DNA of 64,000 bases, taken from positions 124,001 to 188,000 of the forward strand of contig NZ_JAWDIY010000009.1 of assembly GCF_032380655.1 (NCBI RefSeq), given 5' to 3'. The position numbers and the translations under genes are program-made. The notes under the pieces are model-generated. The model worked only from the letters and a program-made list of their open reading frames with translations, did no database searches and was not told the DNA's origin. Positions 40,806-49,213 of this stretch are shown here, in pieces (the stretch's first letter is position 1; each line of letters starts with the position of its first letter). The DNA comes from Diplocloster hominis (GTDB taxonomy: Bacteria > Bacillota > Clostridia > Lachnospirales > Lachnospiraceae).

Positions 40806-41726
40806 ATGTTGATCGCCATTGATCATGGAAATTATGCCGTTAAAACCCCGCATTTCTCTTTCATTTCCGGGCTGACAGAGCACACCGTAAAACCGCCTAT
40901 GGCAGAGGAGGTTTTGGAGTACAACGGGAAATACTGGTCGCTCACCGGGCAGCGCTTGCCCTATATGAGAGACAAGACCAGAGATGATCGATACTTTATC
41001 CTGTCGCTCTTTGCCATTGCCAAGGAGCTTTCCGCTGCCGGTGCCAATACGGCGTTTGAGCAGATCGACCTTGCGGTTGGCTTGCCGCCGGAACACTACG
41101 GGATGCTGAGAGAACGCTTCGCGCAGTATTTCAGGCGGTTTGGAACAGTGAATTTTGCTTACAACAACCGTCCTATGAGCATTGTGATCCGAAATGTCTT
41201 TGTGTATCCGCAGGCGTATGCCGCTGTTGTTCCTCAAAGCGGACAGCTATTGAAAACGCTGCGGATGTTTATCGTGGATATCGGCGGATATACTACCGAT
41301 GTGCTTCTCCTTCGCAACGGAAAGCCGGATCTGCAATTCTGCCGCAGTTTAGAGAGCGGAGTCATCACCATGAACAATGATATCATTGGCAAAATCAGCG
41401 CACAGCACGACATGCGCATTGAAGACGAGCATATCTGTGCAGTGCTGCAGGGGCAGGAAACGATACTGCCAGAGGAGGTAAAAAAGGCGATTCGTGATGC
41501 GGCTCAGCTGCACGCAAAAGATATTTTGGGCAAGCTGCGTGAGCTTCAGGTGGATTTGCGTACCAATCCCGCCATCTTTATTGGAGGCGGAAGCGTCCTG
41601 TTCAGACCGTTGATTGAGCATACCCCGCTTGTGGCGAAGGCTACCTTCATCGAGGATCCAAAGGCAAACGCGATCGGTTATGAGATGCTTGCGCGAGGAC
41701 AGATGGCCATGCGCGCGGTACAATAA
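40806..41726 (+). CDS. ParM/Alp-like plasmid segregation actin, 306 aa
   Basis: GGGAGG lies about eight bases before ATG 40,806. The actin-fold phosphate motifs are AIDHGNYAVKT at the N-terminus and IVDIGGYTTDVLLL near residue 157, with the adenosine motif IFIGGGSVLFRP near 262. These mark the ParM/StbA family, whose filaments push plasmid copies apart when bound to the ParR-parC complex. The next gene, 13 bases downstream, has the size and position of ParR. Presence in an integrated element suggests it also has a circular phase. Confidence 0.85.
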   Translation: MLIAIDHGNYAVKTPHFSFISGLTEHTVKPPMAEEVLEYNGKYWSLTGQRLPYMRDKTRDDRYFILSLFAIAKELSAAGANTAFEQIDLAVGLPPEHYGMLRERFAQYFRRFGTVNFAYNNRPMSIVIRNVFVYPQAYAAVVPQSGQLLKTLRMFIVDIGGYTTDVLLLRNGKPDLQFCRSLESGVITMNNDIIGKISAQHDMRIEDEHICAVLQGQETILPEEVKKAIRDAAQLHAKDILGKLRELQVDLRTNPAIFIGGGSVLFRPLIEHTPLVAKATFIEDPKANAIGYEMLARGQMAMRAVQ

Positions 41727-41739
41727 TGAGGGTTCCGTT

Positions 41740-42102
41740 GTGAAGCGGGATGGGAAATACCGTTTTTCGCTGCAGTTCGGTTCGGAAACGCGAGAACAGG
41801 TGCAGGCAGGAGAGCTTTTAGAGCGTCTTGGAAACCGAAAAAGCGCAGTTGTCATAGCCGCACTGAATGCATATATTGCTGCACATCCCGAGCTTGCTGA
41901 ACCTGCGCCGGTAAGTGTTAAAATTGACGGCGGGATAAGGCGTGAGGCGCTTGAGCAAATGATTCGATCCATTATTGACGAGCGAATCGCAAACGGTCAG
42001 TTGCTTGCCGGAGGCGTTGAAACACCATCTATACAAATGCAGGAAGATTTGAACGTGGACATTGCGGCAATGATCAGTAATCTGGAGTTGTTTGATGGTT
42101 GA
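41740..42102 (+). CDS. ParR-like DNA-binding adaptor, 120 aa
   Basis: The frame is open upstream inside parM, but the position and GAGGG suggest GTG at 41,740. The N-terminal part (YRFSLQFGSETREQVQAGEL, LGNRKSAVVIAALNAYI) fits a ribbon-helix-helix fold with beta strand and two helices. The C-terminus is acidic, as needed to touch ParM. It follows parM by 13 bases and repeats of CGTATTT flank the pair, so I call it ParR by context. Confidence 0.65.
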   Translation: MKRDGKYRFSLQFGSETREQVQAGELLERLGNRKSAVVIAALNAYIAAHPELAEPAPVSVKIDGGIRREALEQMIRSIIDERIANGQLLAGGVETPSIQMQEDLNVDIAAMISNLELFDG

Positions 42103-42171
42103 CTTTTAAGAACTTACAAAACTGTGAATCTACTTTTCTGTTGTTTTGATGAATACAAAACCACTTCAAGG

Positions 42172-42184
42172 CGTAAATACGCAT
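42172..42184 (+). promoter_or_regulatory. Downstream iteron
   Basis: CGTAAATACGCAT contains the same AAATACGCAT unit as at 40,753 and forms a GCGTA-AA-TACGC palindrome. It lies about 70 bases after parR and may be a further ParR site or belong to the next promoter. Confidence 0.5.
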
Positions 42185-42262
42185 TATTAAGGTGGATAAT
42201 GGATTTATAGTAACTTCAACAGCACGCCTCTTTTTTGTAAAATAATAATATAGAAGGAGACG

Positions 42263-42610
42263 ATGCTGGTGGACAAAGTAGCTCTTGGAAGACGCATAAA
42301 AGCGATGCGTCAGAACCTTGGAATGACGCAGGAGGAGTTCGCTGAACGGCTGAATTGCACGAACAGCCACCTCGGCAAAATCGAAAATGGCAAGGGCGGG
42401 ATCAGCATTGAGCTGCTGGTTTCAGTGGCAAACATGCTGCACACCACAGTGGATCAGCTTTTGTTGGATTCCTATGACTATAAGGAGCAGGTCATCATGC
42501 GCGACCTTTATGAGCGTATTGATAAATTCCCTGTGAAAACAAAGATACTCACCTGCGATCTGCTGAGGCAGTTGGTTGACATCATCGAAAAGGCTCATGA
42601 CGAGCATTGA
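42263..42610 (+). CDS. XRE-family regulator, 115 aa
   Basis: AGAAGGAGACG lies just before ATG 42,263. The first 65 residues are a Cro/CI helix-turn-helix (LGMTQEEFAERLNCTNSHLG, KIENGKGGISIELLVSVANM). The C-terminal part is short and helical (QVIMRDLYERIDKFPVKTKI). It is a likely repressor for the neighbouring partition operon or the regulator that follows. A -10-like AATAATAATATA stretch precedes it. Confidence 0.85.
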   Translation: MLVDKVALGRRIKAMRQNLGMTQEEFAERLNCTNSHLGKIENGKGGISIELLVSVANMLHTTVDQLLLDSYDYKEQVIMRDLYERIDKFPVKTKILTCDLLRQLVDIIEKAHDEH

Positions 42611-42720
42611 GTTGTGAATGCCTTTCCCTGAAGGCAGCGATTTCTGCTTAGCAGGCACTCGGTCAACACAAATGAATATTCTGCACCGTACAGTCTATAT
42701 CTGCACGGTCAACGAGAGCG

Positions 42721-42757
42721 AAAGGCTGTCCGGTTCTTGCTGGACAGCTTTGCGTTT
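42721..42757 (+). terminator. Terminator-like hairpin before the GAF-SARP gene
   Basis: GCTGTCC pairs with GGACAGC around a 10-base loop, flanked by AAAG and CTTTG, and followed by a short T run. It lies in the leader of the regulator at 42,796. Confidence 0.6.
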
Positions 42758-42795
42758 TATCTGGGGAGGTTTCATCCAAATAGGAGGTGAACACT

Positions 42796-44103
42796 ATGAT
42801 GAACGGTGAAAGAAAGGAAGGAATCTGCAGACTGAATGTAGATGGTAATGGCTGCGATTATTTGCGCATTCTGAGCGATTTGGAAACCAAGCTGCGCAAC
42901 AATACGAACCCAAAAGAAAAAATCGAACTGGCACTGCAGGGGGCGCTTATGTTCTACGGTGCTGACAGAGCATATGTCATCGAAGTGGACGATGAGTTGG
43001 GTATCGGAGTCAATACATATGAGTTCTGTGCCCCTGGAATAGCGCCAGAAATTGACAATCTCCAATTTATGCCGTTCGAAATGTTTCCGCGCTGGCTTTG
43101 CTCGCTAAAGAGCGATACGCCAATCATTATTACGGATCTGGAGCGGATTAAAACTGAATTCCTGGAAGAATACAGCTACTTGGGGAAACGGAGCGTGAAT
43201 TCGCTTCTGGCGGTTCCGTTTCAAAAAAGACTCAATGCCGGTTTTCTCGGCGTGGATAATCCGAAACGCAATGTGGAAGATCCGGGGTTTTTACGACTTG
43301 TTATCCTTTGCGTCGTTGTGGAGTTGAATGAAATACTGCTGCAGGAATGGAGAGAACGGCGCTATGCGAGTATAAAACAACCAACAATCATTCAGGCAAA
43401 TCTGTTTGGGAAACTGGAAATCATTTCTTCAACCGATGTTTTGAAAGATGATTCATTTACAAATGAGTCTGGATATGTGCTCCTGACATTTCTGCTCTTA
43501 AACCGCAAAAGAGAACATCCGCTGCGGCTGCTTACAGACGTCATATGGGAAAATACAGACATGGGAAATCCGTACAATTCGATTAAGAATGTCGTATACC
43601 GCCTTCGCAAGACGCTTGCCTGCATAGGGCTCCGCGATTTGATTCAGGCGTCGCACGGGACATTTACATTAAACCCCTATTACACAATCTTTACTGATGT
43701 TGATCGCTTCGACGATGCATGCAAACGGATCGATAATTCTTCCGACCAGGTGATTTTACAGACGCTGTATGAGAGCATTATTGGACTCTACCGAGGCAGT
43801 CTCCTTCCGCGGTACGACTTTTATCACTGGCTAATGCCCAAAACGCTGTATTACCAAAACAAGTTTCTGCACTACATGAAACGGTATCTCTCTATGCTTT
43901 ATAGAGAAAAGAACTACCTTCGCGTACAGGAACTATCCATGGATTTGCTGTCCATTGATATGTATGAGTCGGAAGTCCATTACTATCTCATAAAAGCAAT
44001 GCTTATGTCCGGCAGCAAGACCCTGTCACAGATTTATTTCAGGCAGGCAGAGCCGTATCTCACAGATGAGCATATGCAGGAATTGAAAACGTTTTTTACA
44101 TAA
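42796..44103 (+). CDS. GAF-SARP (BTAD) transcriptional regulator, 435 aa
   Basis: AGGAGGTG precedes ATG 42,796. Residues ~25-190 look like a GAF sensor (KEKIELALQGALMFYGADRA, VNSLLAVPFQKRLNAGFLGV). Then comes a winged-helix segment (LLLNRKREHPLRLLTDVIWE, NSIKNVVYRLRKTL) and a bacterial transcriptional activation domain rich in helices (VDRFDDACKRI, EKNYLRVQELSMDLL). SARP/BTAD regulators bind direct DNA repeats near promoters. The ligand of the GAF is unknown. It sits between the partition genes and the Orf7/Orf8-like switch, so it may gate element excision or transfer. Confidence 0.75.
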   Translation: MMNGERKEGICRLNVDGNGCDYLRILSDLETKLRNNTNPKEKIELALQGALMFYGADRAYVIEVDDELGIGVNTYEFCAPGIAPEIDNLQFMPFEMFPRWLCSLKSDTPIIITDLERIKTEFLEEYSYLGKRSVNSLLAVPFQKRLNAGFLGVDNPKRNVEDPGFLRLVILCVVVELNEILLQEWRERRYASIKQPTIIQANLFGKLEIISSTDVLKDDSFTNESGYVLLTFLLLNRKREHPLRLLTDVIWENTDMGNPYNSIKNVVYRLRKTLACIGLRDLIQASHGTFTLNPYYTIFTDVDRFDDACKRIDNSSDQVILQTLYESIIGLYRGSLLPRYDFYHWLMPKTLYYQNKFLHYMKRYLSMLYREKNYLRVQELSMDLLSIDMYESEVHYYLIKAMLMSGSKTLSQIYFRQAEPYLTDEHMQELKTFFT

Positions 44104-44466
44104 TGCAGAACATGAACTGCGGATTTTATCCGTTTTTGTGACCGTAGTTGAGATTATTTTGAGACTTTTCTGCCTACAAACAAGCAGGTCCTTTCACCGT
44201 AAAAATATGACTTCAGAGGCGGAGCTGTTGAGCCCTACCAAGCACCCATCCGTTTTGTACAGTTTATAAAAACTGTCAACGGGTGGGTGTTTTTATGGGC
44301 AGACAACCCTCGCTTATACAGGGAGGAGGTGGTTTTGATGCGTTGATGCGCTGCTATTCCGCTCAAATTCCTGGTTTAACCCCATATCTTACAGATCATA
44401 GCATGCCATCGTGGCGTGTTTTGATCTCTTTTGCCGGGGTGGCATGCGCCAAAGGAGGCGTAAAAA
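44104..44466 (+). promoter_or_regulatory. Structured leader of the sigma-like gene
   Basis: No well-supported gene lies here. A strong two-part terminator stem occurs at 44,243-44,289 (CACCCA/TGGGTG plus CCGTT/AACGG and ACAGTT/AACTGT), followed by T5. A further stem GCATGCCA/TGGCATGC lies at about 44,401-44,449. A 65-codon ORF from 44,295 covers most of this leader, but its ATG lies inside the terminator's T run. Confidence 0.6.
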
Positions 44467-44862
44467 ATGTCACCCACGGACGGAAGGGATGAACTGCGTG
44501 GCCGATTCACAAGATGGATCGTCATAACTGCAGAAAATGCACAGAAGAACTATCTGCGTGCTGAAAAAAAGCAATTGCAAACCGTACCCCTTGAAGAAAC
44601 TGACGTTGCAATTGTGGATACGGCGCTATTATCTGCTGGTGTTTCGCCGGATAGCTTTGATTTCGAGGAACAGCGTTTGGCTGAGGCATTCCGGGAACTT
44701 CCGCTGATGCGCAGACGTATACTGGAAATGCTTTTTGTCGAAGAGCTTACACCATCTGAAATTGCAGCAAAACTCCACTGCTCTGTACAGCATGTATACA
44801 ACCAGCGCTCCCTTGCAATAAAGCGATTAAGAGAGCGCCTTATAAAGGAGCGAAAAAAATGA
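44467..44862 (+). CDS. Sigma-70 region 4-like regulator (Tn916 Orf7-like), 131 aa
   Basis: The C-terminal half is a sigma region 4 helix-turn-helix (MRRRILEMLFVEELTPSEIA, HCSVQHVYNQRSLAIKRLRE). The N-terminal half is short and acidic and lacks region 2. This is the size and form of Tn916 Orf7 proteins, which regulate transfer and excision genes. AAAGGAGGCGT precedes the ATG. The next gene overlaps by four bases and is Orf8-like. Confidence 0.8.
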   Translation: MSPTDGRDELRGRFTRWIVITAENAQKNYLRAEKKQLQTVPLEETDVAIVDTALLSAGVSPDSFDFEEQRLAEAFRELPLMRRRILEMLFVEELTPSEIAAKLHCSVQHVYNQRSLAIKRLRERLIKERKK

Positions 44863-45050
44863 CCGACAATGAATTTAGACTGCTTCTGGAAACTGCTGTA
44901 TGCGGAGACCGGGAAGCGTTGGATTCCCTGCTTGCTCTATATATGCCTCTGATTAACCGGCTGAGCAGTTATGCCGGTAATCTCGACGAGGATTGTAGGC
45001 AATACATTATGCTGCATATTGTTCTGCATATTTCGGAGTTCAGAATTTAG
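44859..45050 (+). CDS. Helix-turn-helix protein (Tn916 Orf8-like), 63 aa
   Basis: The protein (FRLLLETAVCGDREALDSLL and LYMPLINRLSSYAGNLDEDC) matches the short HTH_16 type found as Orf8 next to Orf7 in Tn916-like elements. AAAGGAGCGAAAAAA precedes the ATG, and it overlaps the sigma-like gene as ATGA. A terminator follows at once. The pair probably controls the recombinase genes to the right or transfer genes to the left. Confidence 0.75.
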   Translation: MTDNEFRLLLETAVCGDREALDSLLALYMPLINRLSSYAGNLDEDCRQYIMLHIVLHISEFRI

Positions 45051-45053
45051 ACA

Positions 45054-45088
45054 AAGGCTCCGGTGCTTTGCCGGAGCCTTATTTTTTT
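45054..45088 (+). terminator. Terminator after the Orf8-like gene
   Basis: AAGGCTCCGG pairs with CCGGAGCCTT around a seven-base loop (TGCTTTG), then TTTTTTT. Confidence 0.85.
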
Positions 45089-45453
45089 CTCAGAGCATTA
45101 GATTTTGCGTTTTTCGAGTGTTCTTACTTCATGAAGGCAATCCCCATTTTCAATGAACCTTGAAAATCGCATAGCGGCGCCCTCTCGTTCCTCTGGTGGC
45201 AAGCGGCTATCCATTTGGTTTGGCAGGCCAGAGCCAAGAGCACATAAATACGGACGGCAACCGTATGCGCGATGATCCGCCAGGGGCAATAATGATACTT
45301 CCGTAATTCGCGGCCCGGCCATAATGAAGGCGGGGGGATGAGATTTCCATGGACCCGTTCGCCACGGGCGGAGGGTGACTGCATCGTTTGAAGGAATAAA
45401 ACCTATTCAATTGGTCAAAAATGGAGTTAGAGTTTAGGAAAGGAGTTCCTGTT
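45089..45453. other. Long intergenic region rich in hairpins
   Basis: This 365-base stretch has no convincing gene. Minus-strand frames run through it but lack ribosome binding sites. There are short stems such as TACGG/CCGTA near 45,250-45,266 and CCCGT/ACGGG near 45,355-45,370. It may hold a structured RNA or a decayed gene. Confidence 0.4.
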
Positions 45454-45714
45454 GTGGATAGTTTAAGGATAAACGAAAGGTTGGAACAGCTTCGAGCCGT
45501 GGATGTCCGTTCCATAGATAAAAACGACTTGATCGACCTGAATCAGGTTACGATTGATGAAACAAAACCTGTTCCGGAGCGAGTAGCTGAATTCATGCGC
45601 CAAATACAGAATCCCTACTGTTTTCGGATAGGGGATGTTGTGATAAAGGTTGTGTACAAGGAAAACGGACCATCGTTTCAGCAGAATATGATCGATATGC
45701 TGCAAACAGTATGA
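45454..45714 (+). CDS. DUF6870-type small protein, 86 aa
   Basis: The GTG at 45,454 is preferred because AAAGGAG lies nine bases before it; the ATG at 45,421 would place that site inside the gene. The order RAVDVRSIDKNDLIDLNQV, MRQIQNPYCFRIGDVVIKV matches DUF6870 proteins that occur beside recombinases in Firmicute elements. They have no assigned function. It precedes the first serine recombinase by 138 bases. Confidence 0.7.
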   Translation: MDSLRINERLEQLRAVDVRSIDKNDLIDLNQVTIDETKPVPERVAEFMRQIQNPYCFRIGDVVIKVVYKENGPSFQQNMIDMLQTV

Positions 45715-45852
45715 GGTCTGGAAAGTTATGGTTTTCGGCAAAACCGGTAGACTTATCAGCTGCGACATGTTAAAATAAACAAGGATTCAGTCTGATACTC
45801 ATCCGGAGATAATTGTCGGTGAACCTGACAAGTATATCAAAGGAGTGAGATT

Positions 45853-47514
45853 ATGTCAGAGCTTACGAACTATAACGCCGCTATATATGTACGCCTCTCC
45901 AAAGAAGACGAAGATGCTTCTGACGGAAGAAAAAACGAAAGCAACAGCATTACCAATCAGAAACAGCTCATTCTCGATTATTTACAAGATAAACCCGAAA
46001 TAAATATTGTATCCGTTCGTATAGACGATGGATATACTGGGACTAACTATGACCGACCTGCGTTCCAGCTTATGATGAATGACATCAAGGCTGGGACGGT
46101 CAATTGCGTCGTTGTGAAGGATTTGTCCCGCTTCGGCCGAGAGTACATCAATGCCGGAAAGTATATCGACCGTCTTTTTCCTTTTTACGGCGTACGCTTG
46201 ATAGCGATCAACGACAACATTGACACGGTGACGCGCGATTACGCAGATGATTTCAGCATCACGCTAAAAAACCTGATGAACGACAACTATTGCCGCGATA
46301 TTTCCATGAAAATTCGGAGTCAATTTCAGGTTCGGCGTAAAAACGGAGAATATCTCGGCGCCTTTGCCCCCTATGGTTATATGAAATCCGAAGATGACCA
46401 TACTAAATTGGAGATCGACCCCTATGCTGCAGGCGTCATTCAGGATATTTTTCGTTGGAAAATTGAAGGAATGAGCCAAGCGGCAATCGCTAAACGCCTG
46501 ACAGAGCAAAGAGTTCTGGCGCCACTAGAATATAAGAGAAGCATGGGAAGCAGGCTCAAGTGCAGCTTTCAGAAGCATGCAAAAGTCGAATGGACCGCTG
46601 TCGGCGTAGGACGTATATTGTCAAACCGTGTGTATACAGGGACGATGATACAGGGCGTTCGCACAAGGCCGAATTACAAAATCAAAACAGTGGTTGTAAA
46701 CCCGCCGGAGAAATGGGTCGTGGTTGAGCAAGCGTTTGAGGCAATTGTCAGTGAGAAAACGTTTGACCTTGTTCAACGCTTGCTGAAGATGGATACGCGT
46801 GTCTCTCCCGGGAAAAACGTTGTGTTTCCCCTTGCAGGGATGCTTTTCTGCGCAGATTGCGGAAGCCCCATGGTTCGCCGGACGATTACCGCTTCCGCAG
46901 CGAATAAGCAAATATGCTATGCTTGCAGCACTTATAAAAACAGTGGAGCTTGCACAAGTCATGCGATTCCGGAACAGCAGCTTCTGGATGCGGTGCTTGC
47001 GTTGCTGCAGAAGCATATCTCCATGGTTGTTCAGATGGATGAGTGCTTAAAGGCGATCCAGGACGCGCCGCTTCAGCATATCCGCGCACGCAAGGCTCAG
47101 GAGCGAATGGAAAAAGCTGAGATGGAAGAAATAAAGTACAGGAAGCTGAAAGCTTCTTTATATGAAGACTTCAAGGAGGATATTATCCCGAAAGAGGATT
47201 TTCTTGAAATACGGGCACAGTACGATTCTAAAATCACGGATGCACTGATCGCGAAAGAACAAGTTCAGCGTGAACTCAATTTGGAACTTGACAAATCGGG
47301 CCGACGGAGCCAATGGGTCCAAGACCTGATTGCCCATCAAAATATTCCATCGCTTACAAGAGCTGTTGCTGTTGAATGTATGGAACAGATCCGCGTGTAT
47401 GAAGACAAGACCTTGGAGATTGAGTTTGCGCATGCGCAGGACTATGCCGAGATGTTGGCACAGGTTCAGGAAAGCTACAGCAATGTTGCGGATAGCGATA
47501 AGGCGGTGGTTTGA
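45853..47514 (+). CDS. Large serine recombinase 1, 553 aa
   Basis: The catalytic N-terminal domain has the active-site Ser in AAIYVRLSKED (Ser16) and the conserved VKDLSRFGREYI. A recombinase domain follows and then a zinc-ribbon with LFCADCGSPMVRR and later YACSTYKNSGACTS, and a C-terminal coiled coil. Such proteins cut and rejoin attP and attB through a covalent Ser-DNA link. AAAGGAGTGAGATT precedes the ATG. Two related recombinases follow, coupled to it, one base apart and then overlapping, so all three are made together. Confidence 0.92.
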   Translation: MSELTNYNAAIYVRLSKEDEDASDGRKNESNSITNQKQLILDYLQDKPEINIVSVRIDDGYTGTNYDRPAFQLMMNDIKAGTVNCVVVKDLSRFGREYINAGKYIDRLFPFYGVRLIAINDNIDTVTRDYADDFSITLKNLMNDNYCRDISMKIRSQFQVRRKNGEYLGAFAPYGYMKSEDDHTKLEIDPYAAGVIQDIFRWKIEGMSQAAIAKRLTEQRVLAPLEYKRSMGSRLKCSFQKHAKVEWTAVGVGRILSNRVYTGTMIQGVRTRPNYKIKTVVVNPPEKWVVVEQAFEAIVSEKTFDLVQRLLKMDTRVSPGKNVVFPLAGMLFCADCGSPMVRRTITASAANKQICYACSTYKNSGACTSHAIPEQQLLDAVLALLQKHISMVVQMDECLKAIQDAPLQHIRARKAQERMEKAEMEEIKYRKLKASLYEDFKEDIIPKEDFLEIRAQYDSKITDALIAKEQVQRELNLELDKSGRRSQWVQDLIAHQNIPSLTRAVAVECMEQIRVYEDKTLEIEFAHAQDYAEMLAQVQESYSNVADSDKAVV

Positions 47515-47515
47515 A

Positions 47516-49213
47516 ATGGCAAGAACGAGCAGAAAAAACATAGCGCCTCCTGTGAAATCACCACCTACGCCAAAGTCAGAATACTCTGCGGCTTTGTATG
47601 CCCGCATCTCGGTTGAAGATGAACGAAAAAGAGAAGCTGACACCATTGGCAACCAAATTCAGCTTCTTCGGGATTTTGCAGGCGAGGATCCGGATATCAG
47701 CGTATTTGATGTGTATTGCGATGACGATGTATCCGGGACGGATTTTCAACGGCCGGAGTTTTCCCGCATGATGAACGATATCCGGGACGGGAAAGTAAAT
47801 TGCGTCATTGTAAAAGACCTGTCGCGCCTTGGCCGAAATCATCTTGAGTCCGGCGAGTTTATTGAGATGGTATTCCCGTATCTGAATGTGCGCTTCATTT
47901 CTATTACGGATAGATTCGATTCGCTATATAAGCAGGCAGATATTTCTGTGCAGATAAAGAACCTTCTAAATGAACGTTACGCAAAAGATGTGTCAAAGAA
48001 GATATGCTCCGTGATGGAATCCATGCAGAAGCAGGGGAAATACGTGGGCAGCAAGGCGCCGTATGGGTATTTAAGGGATCCGATGGATAAACATCATCTT
48101 GTCATAGACCCTGAAGCAGCGCCCATCGTAAGGGAGCTGTTTGAGATGGTTGCCGAGGGCTGCACTCTGCATTATGCAGCCGTCACAATGAATGATAGAG
48201 GAATTCCTTCCCCCGGTCGTCATAATTTCAACCTCGGTCTGGTAAAGAGTGATAAATTCAAGAATTCTCTCTGGTATCAACAGACCGTGAGAAAAATCCT
48301 GATTGACAGGACATATCTCGGATGGACAATCGGCGGGAAATACCGCTCAGACTTCTATAGCTCGGGGGAGAAAAAAAGCAAGGCAGTCCCCAAAGAAGAT
48401 TGGATCATTACAAAGGGCACTCACGAGCCAATCGTTTCGGAAGGGCTCTTTGATTGCGTGCAAAAATATTTCGATGACCTAAAGCACACGGCAGGAGCAG
48501 CGACAAAGTACAACTGTAAAAGCAAGCAGGCGAGTATTTTTAAGGGACACCTGCGCTGCGGGGAATGCGGGAAGGCAATGTTTCTGCGTGCCAAGAAGAA
48601 CAATGGAAAGACGACATGGTGGTATTACTGTACTCTGCATGAAAACTACAATTCGTCCTACTGCCCCAAAAAGGCGGTGAAGAAAGACGAACTGGAATCG
48701 TCCGTTCTACGCTTGATAAAAGTTCAAATGCAGTTGTTTACCGATGCACAGGCGATTGTTGCGTCCTTAAATCAACGAGAGAAAAATAAAAGCCGATATA
48801 GAATTTTTCAAGAGCAGATTAGAAGTGTTATGGCAAGGATAGACCTGTACGGCGAGCGGAAAGCTACGCTCTACAGGAGCTTCAAAGAAGGCATCCTTTC
48901 CGAGCAAGAATATATCGCTGAAGCGAATGCGTGCGCTACCAAGGCGGATGAGCTTAGGATTTTTGCCCATGAGCTTGAAAAAGAGGCGCAGAAGTATTCT
49001 CCTGAATATAAAGGGAGCGCCTACTGGACAGAGCTCATCAAAGAGTATGGCAATCGAACAGAGCTGGACGCTGCAATGGTGGACGCCCTAATTGACGAGG
49101 TAGTACTGTTCAACGACGGTCACTACGAAGTGAAGCTGAAGTATCGGGACGAAATGGAAGAGCTTCTCCTCAACGCGGCTCTTTGGCAGAAGGAGGCACA
49201 GCGCTATGCCTGA
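47516..49213 (+). CDS. Large serine recombinase 2, 565 aa
   Basis: The ATG at 47,516 follows the previous stop by one base. An N-terminal Pro/Lys extension (~20 residues) precedes the catalytic AALYARISVEDERK (Ser32) and VKDLSRLGRNHL. The zinc-ribbon shows LRCGECGKAMFLR and YYCTLHENYNSSYCPKK. A long coiled-coil region follows and the last eight bases overlap the next gene. It is clearly homologous to recombinases 1 and 3 but differs at many sites, so the three are likely to have separate roles. Confidence 0.92.
   Translation: MARTSRKNIAPPVKSPPTPKSEYSAALYARISVEDERKREADTIGNQIQLLRDFAGEDPDISVFDVYCDDDVSGTDFQRPEFSRMMNDIRDGKVNCVIVKDLSRLGRNHLESGEFIEMVFPYLNVRFISITDRFDSLYKQADISVQIKNLLNERYAKDVSKKICSVMESMQKQGKYVGSKAPYGYLRDPMDKHHLVIDPEAAPIVRELFEMVAEGCTLHYAAVTMNDRGIPSPGRHNFNLGLVKSDKFKNSLWYQQTVRKILIDRTYLGWTIGGKYRSDFYSSGEKKSKAVPKEDWIITKGTHEPIVSEGLFDCVQKYFDDLKHTAGAATKYNCKSKQASIFKGHLRCGECGKAMFLRAKKNNGKTTWWYYCTLHENYNSSYCPKKAVKKDELESSVLRLIKVQMQLFTDAQAIVASLNQREKNKSRYRIFQEQIRSVMARIDLYGERKATLYRSFKEGILSEQEYIAEANACATKADELRIFAHELEKEAQKYSPEYKGSAYWTELIKEYGNRTELDAAMVDALIDEVVLFNDGHYEVKLKYRDEMEELLLNAALWQKEAQRYA

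Noticed and set aside
44295..44492. 65-codon ORF in the leader of the sigma-like gene
   Set aside because: Its ATG lies in the T run of a terminator, has no proper ribosome binding site and overlaps the next gene; kept only as part of the leader.
45089..45453. Group II intron or known riboswitch
   Set aside because: No domain V pattern, no intron-encoded protein and no recognised aptamer were seen.
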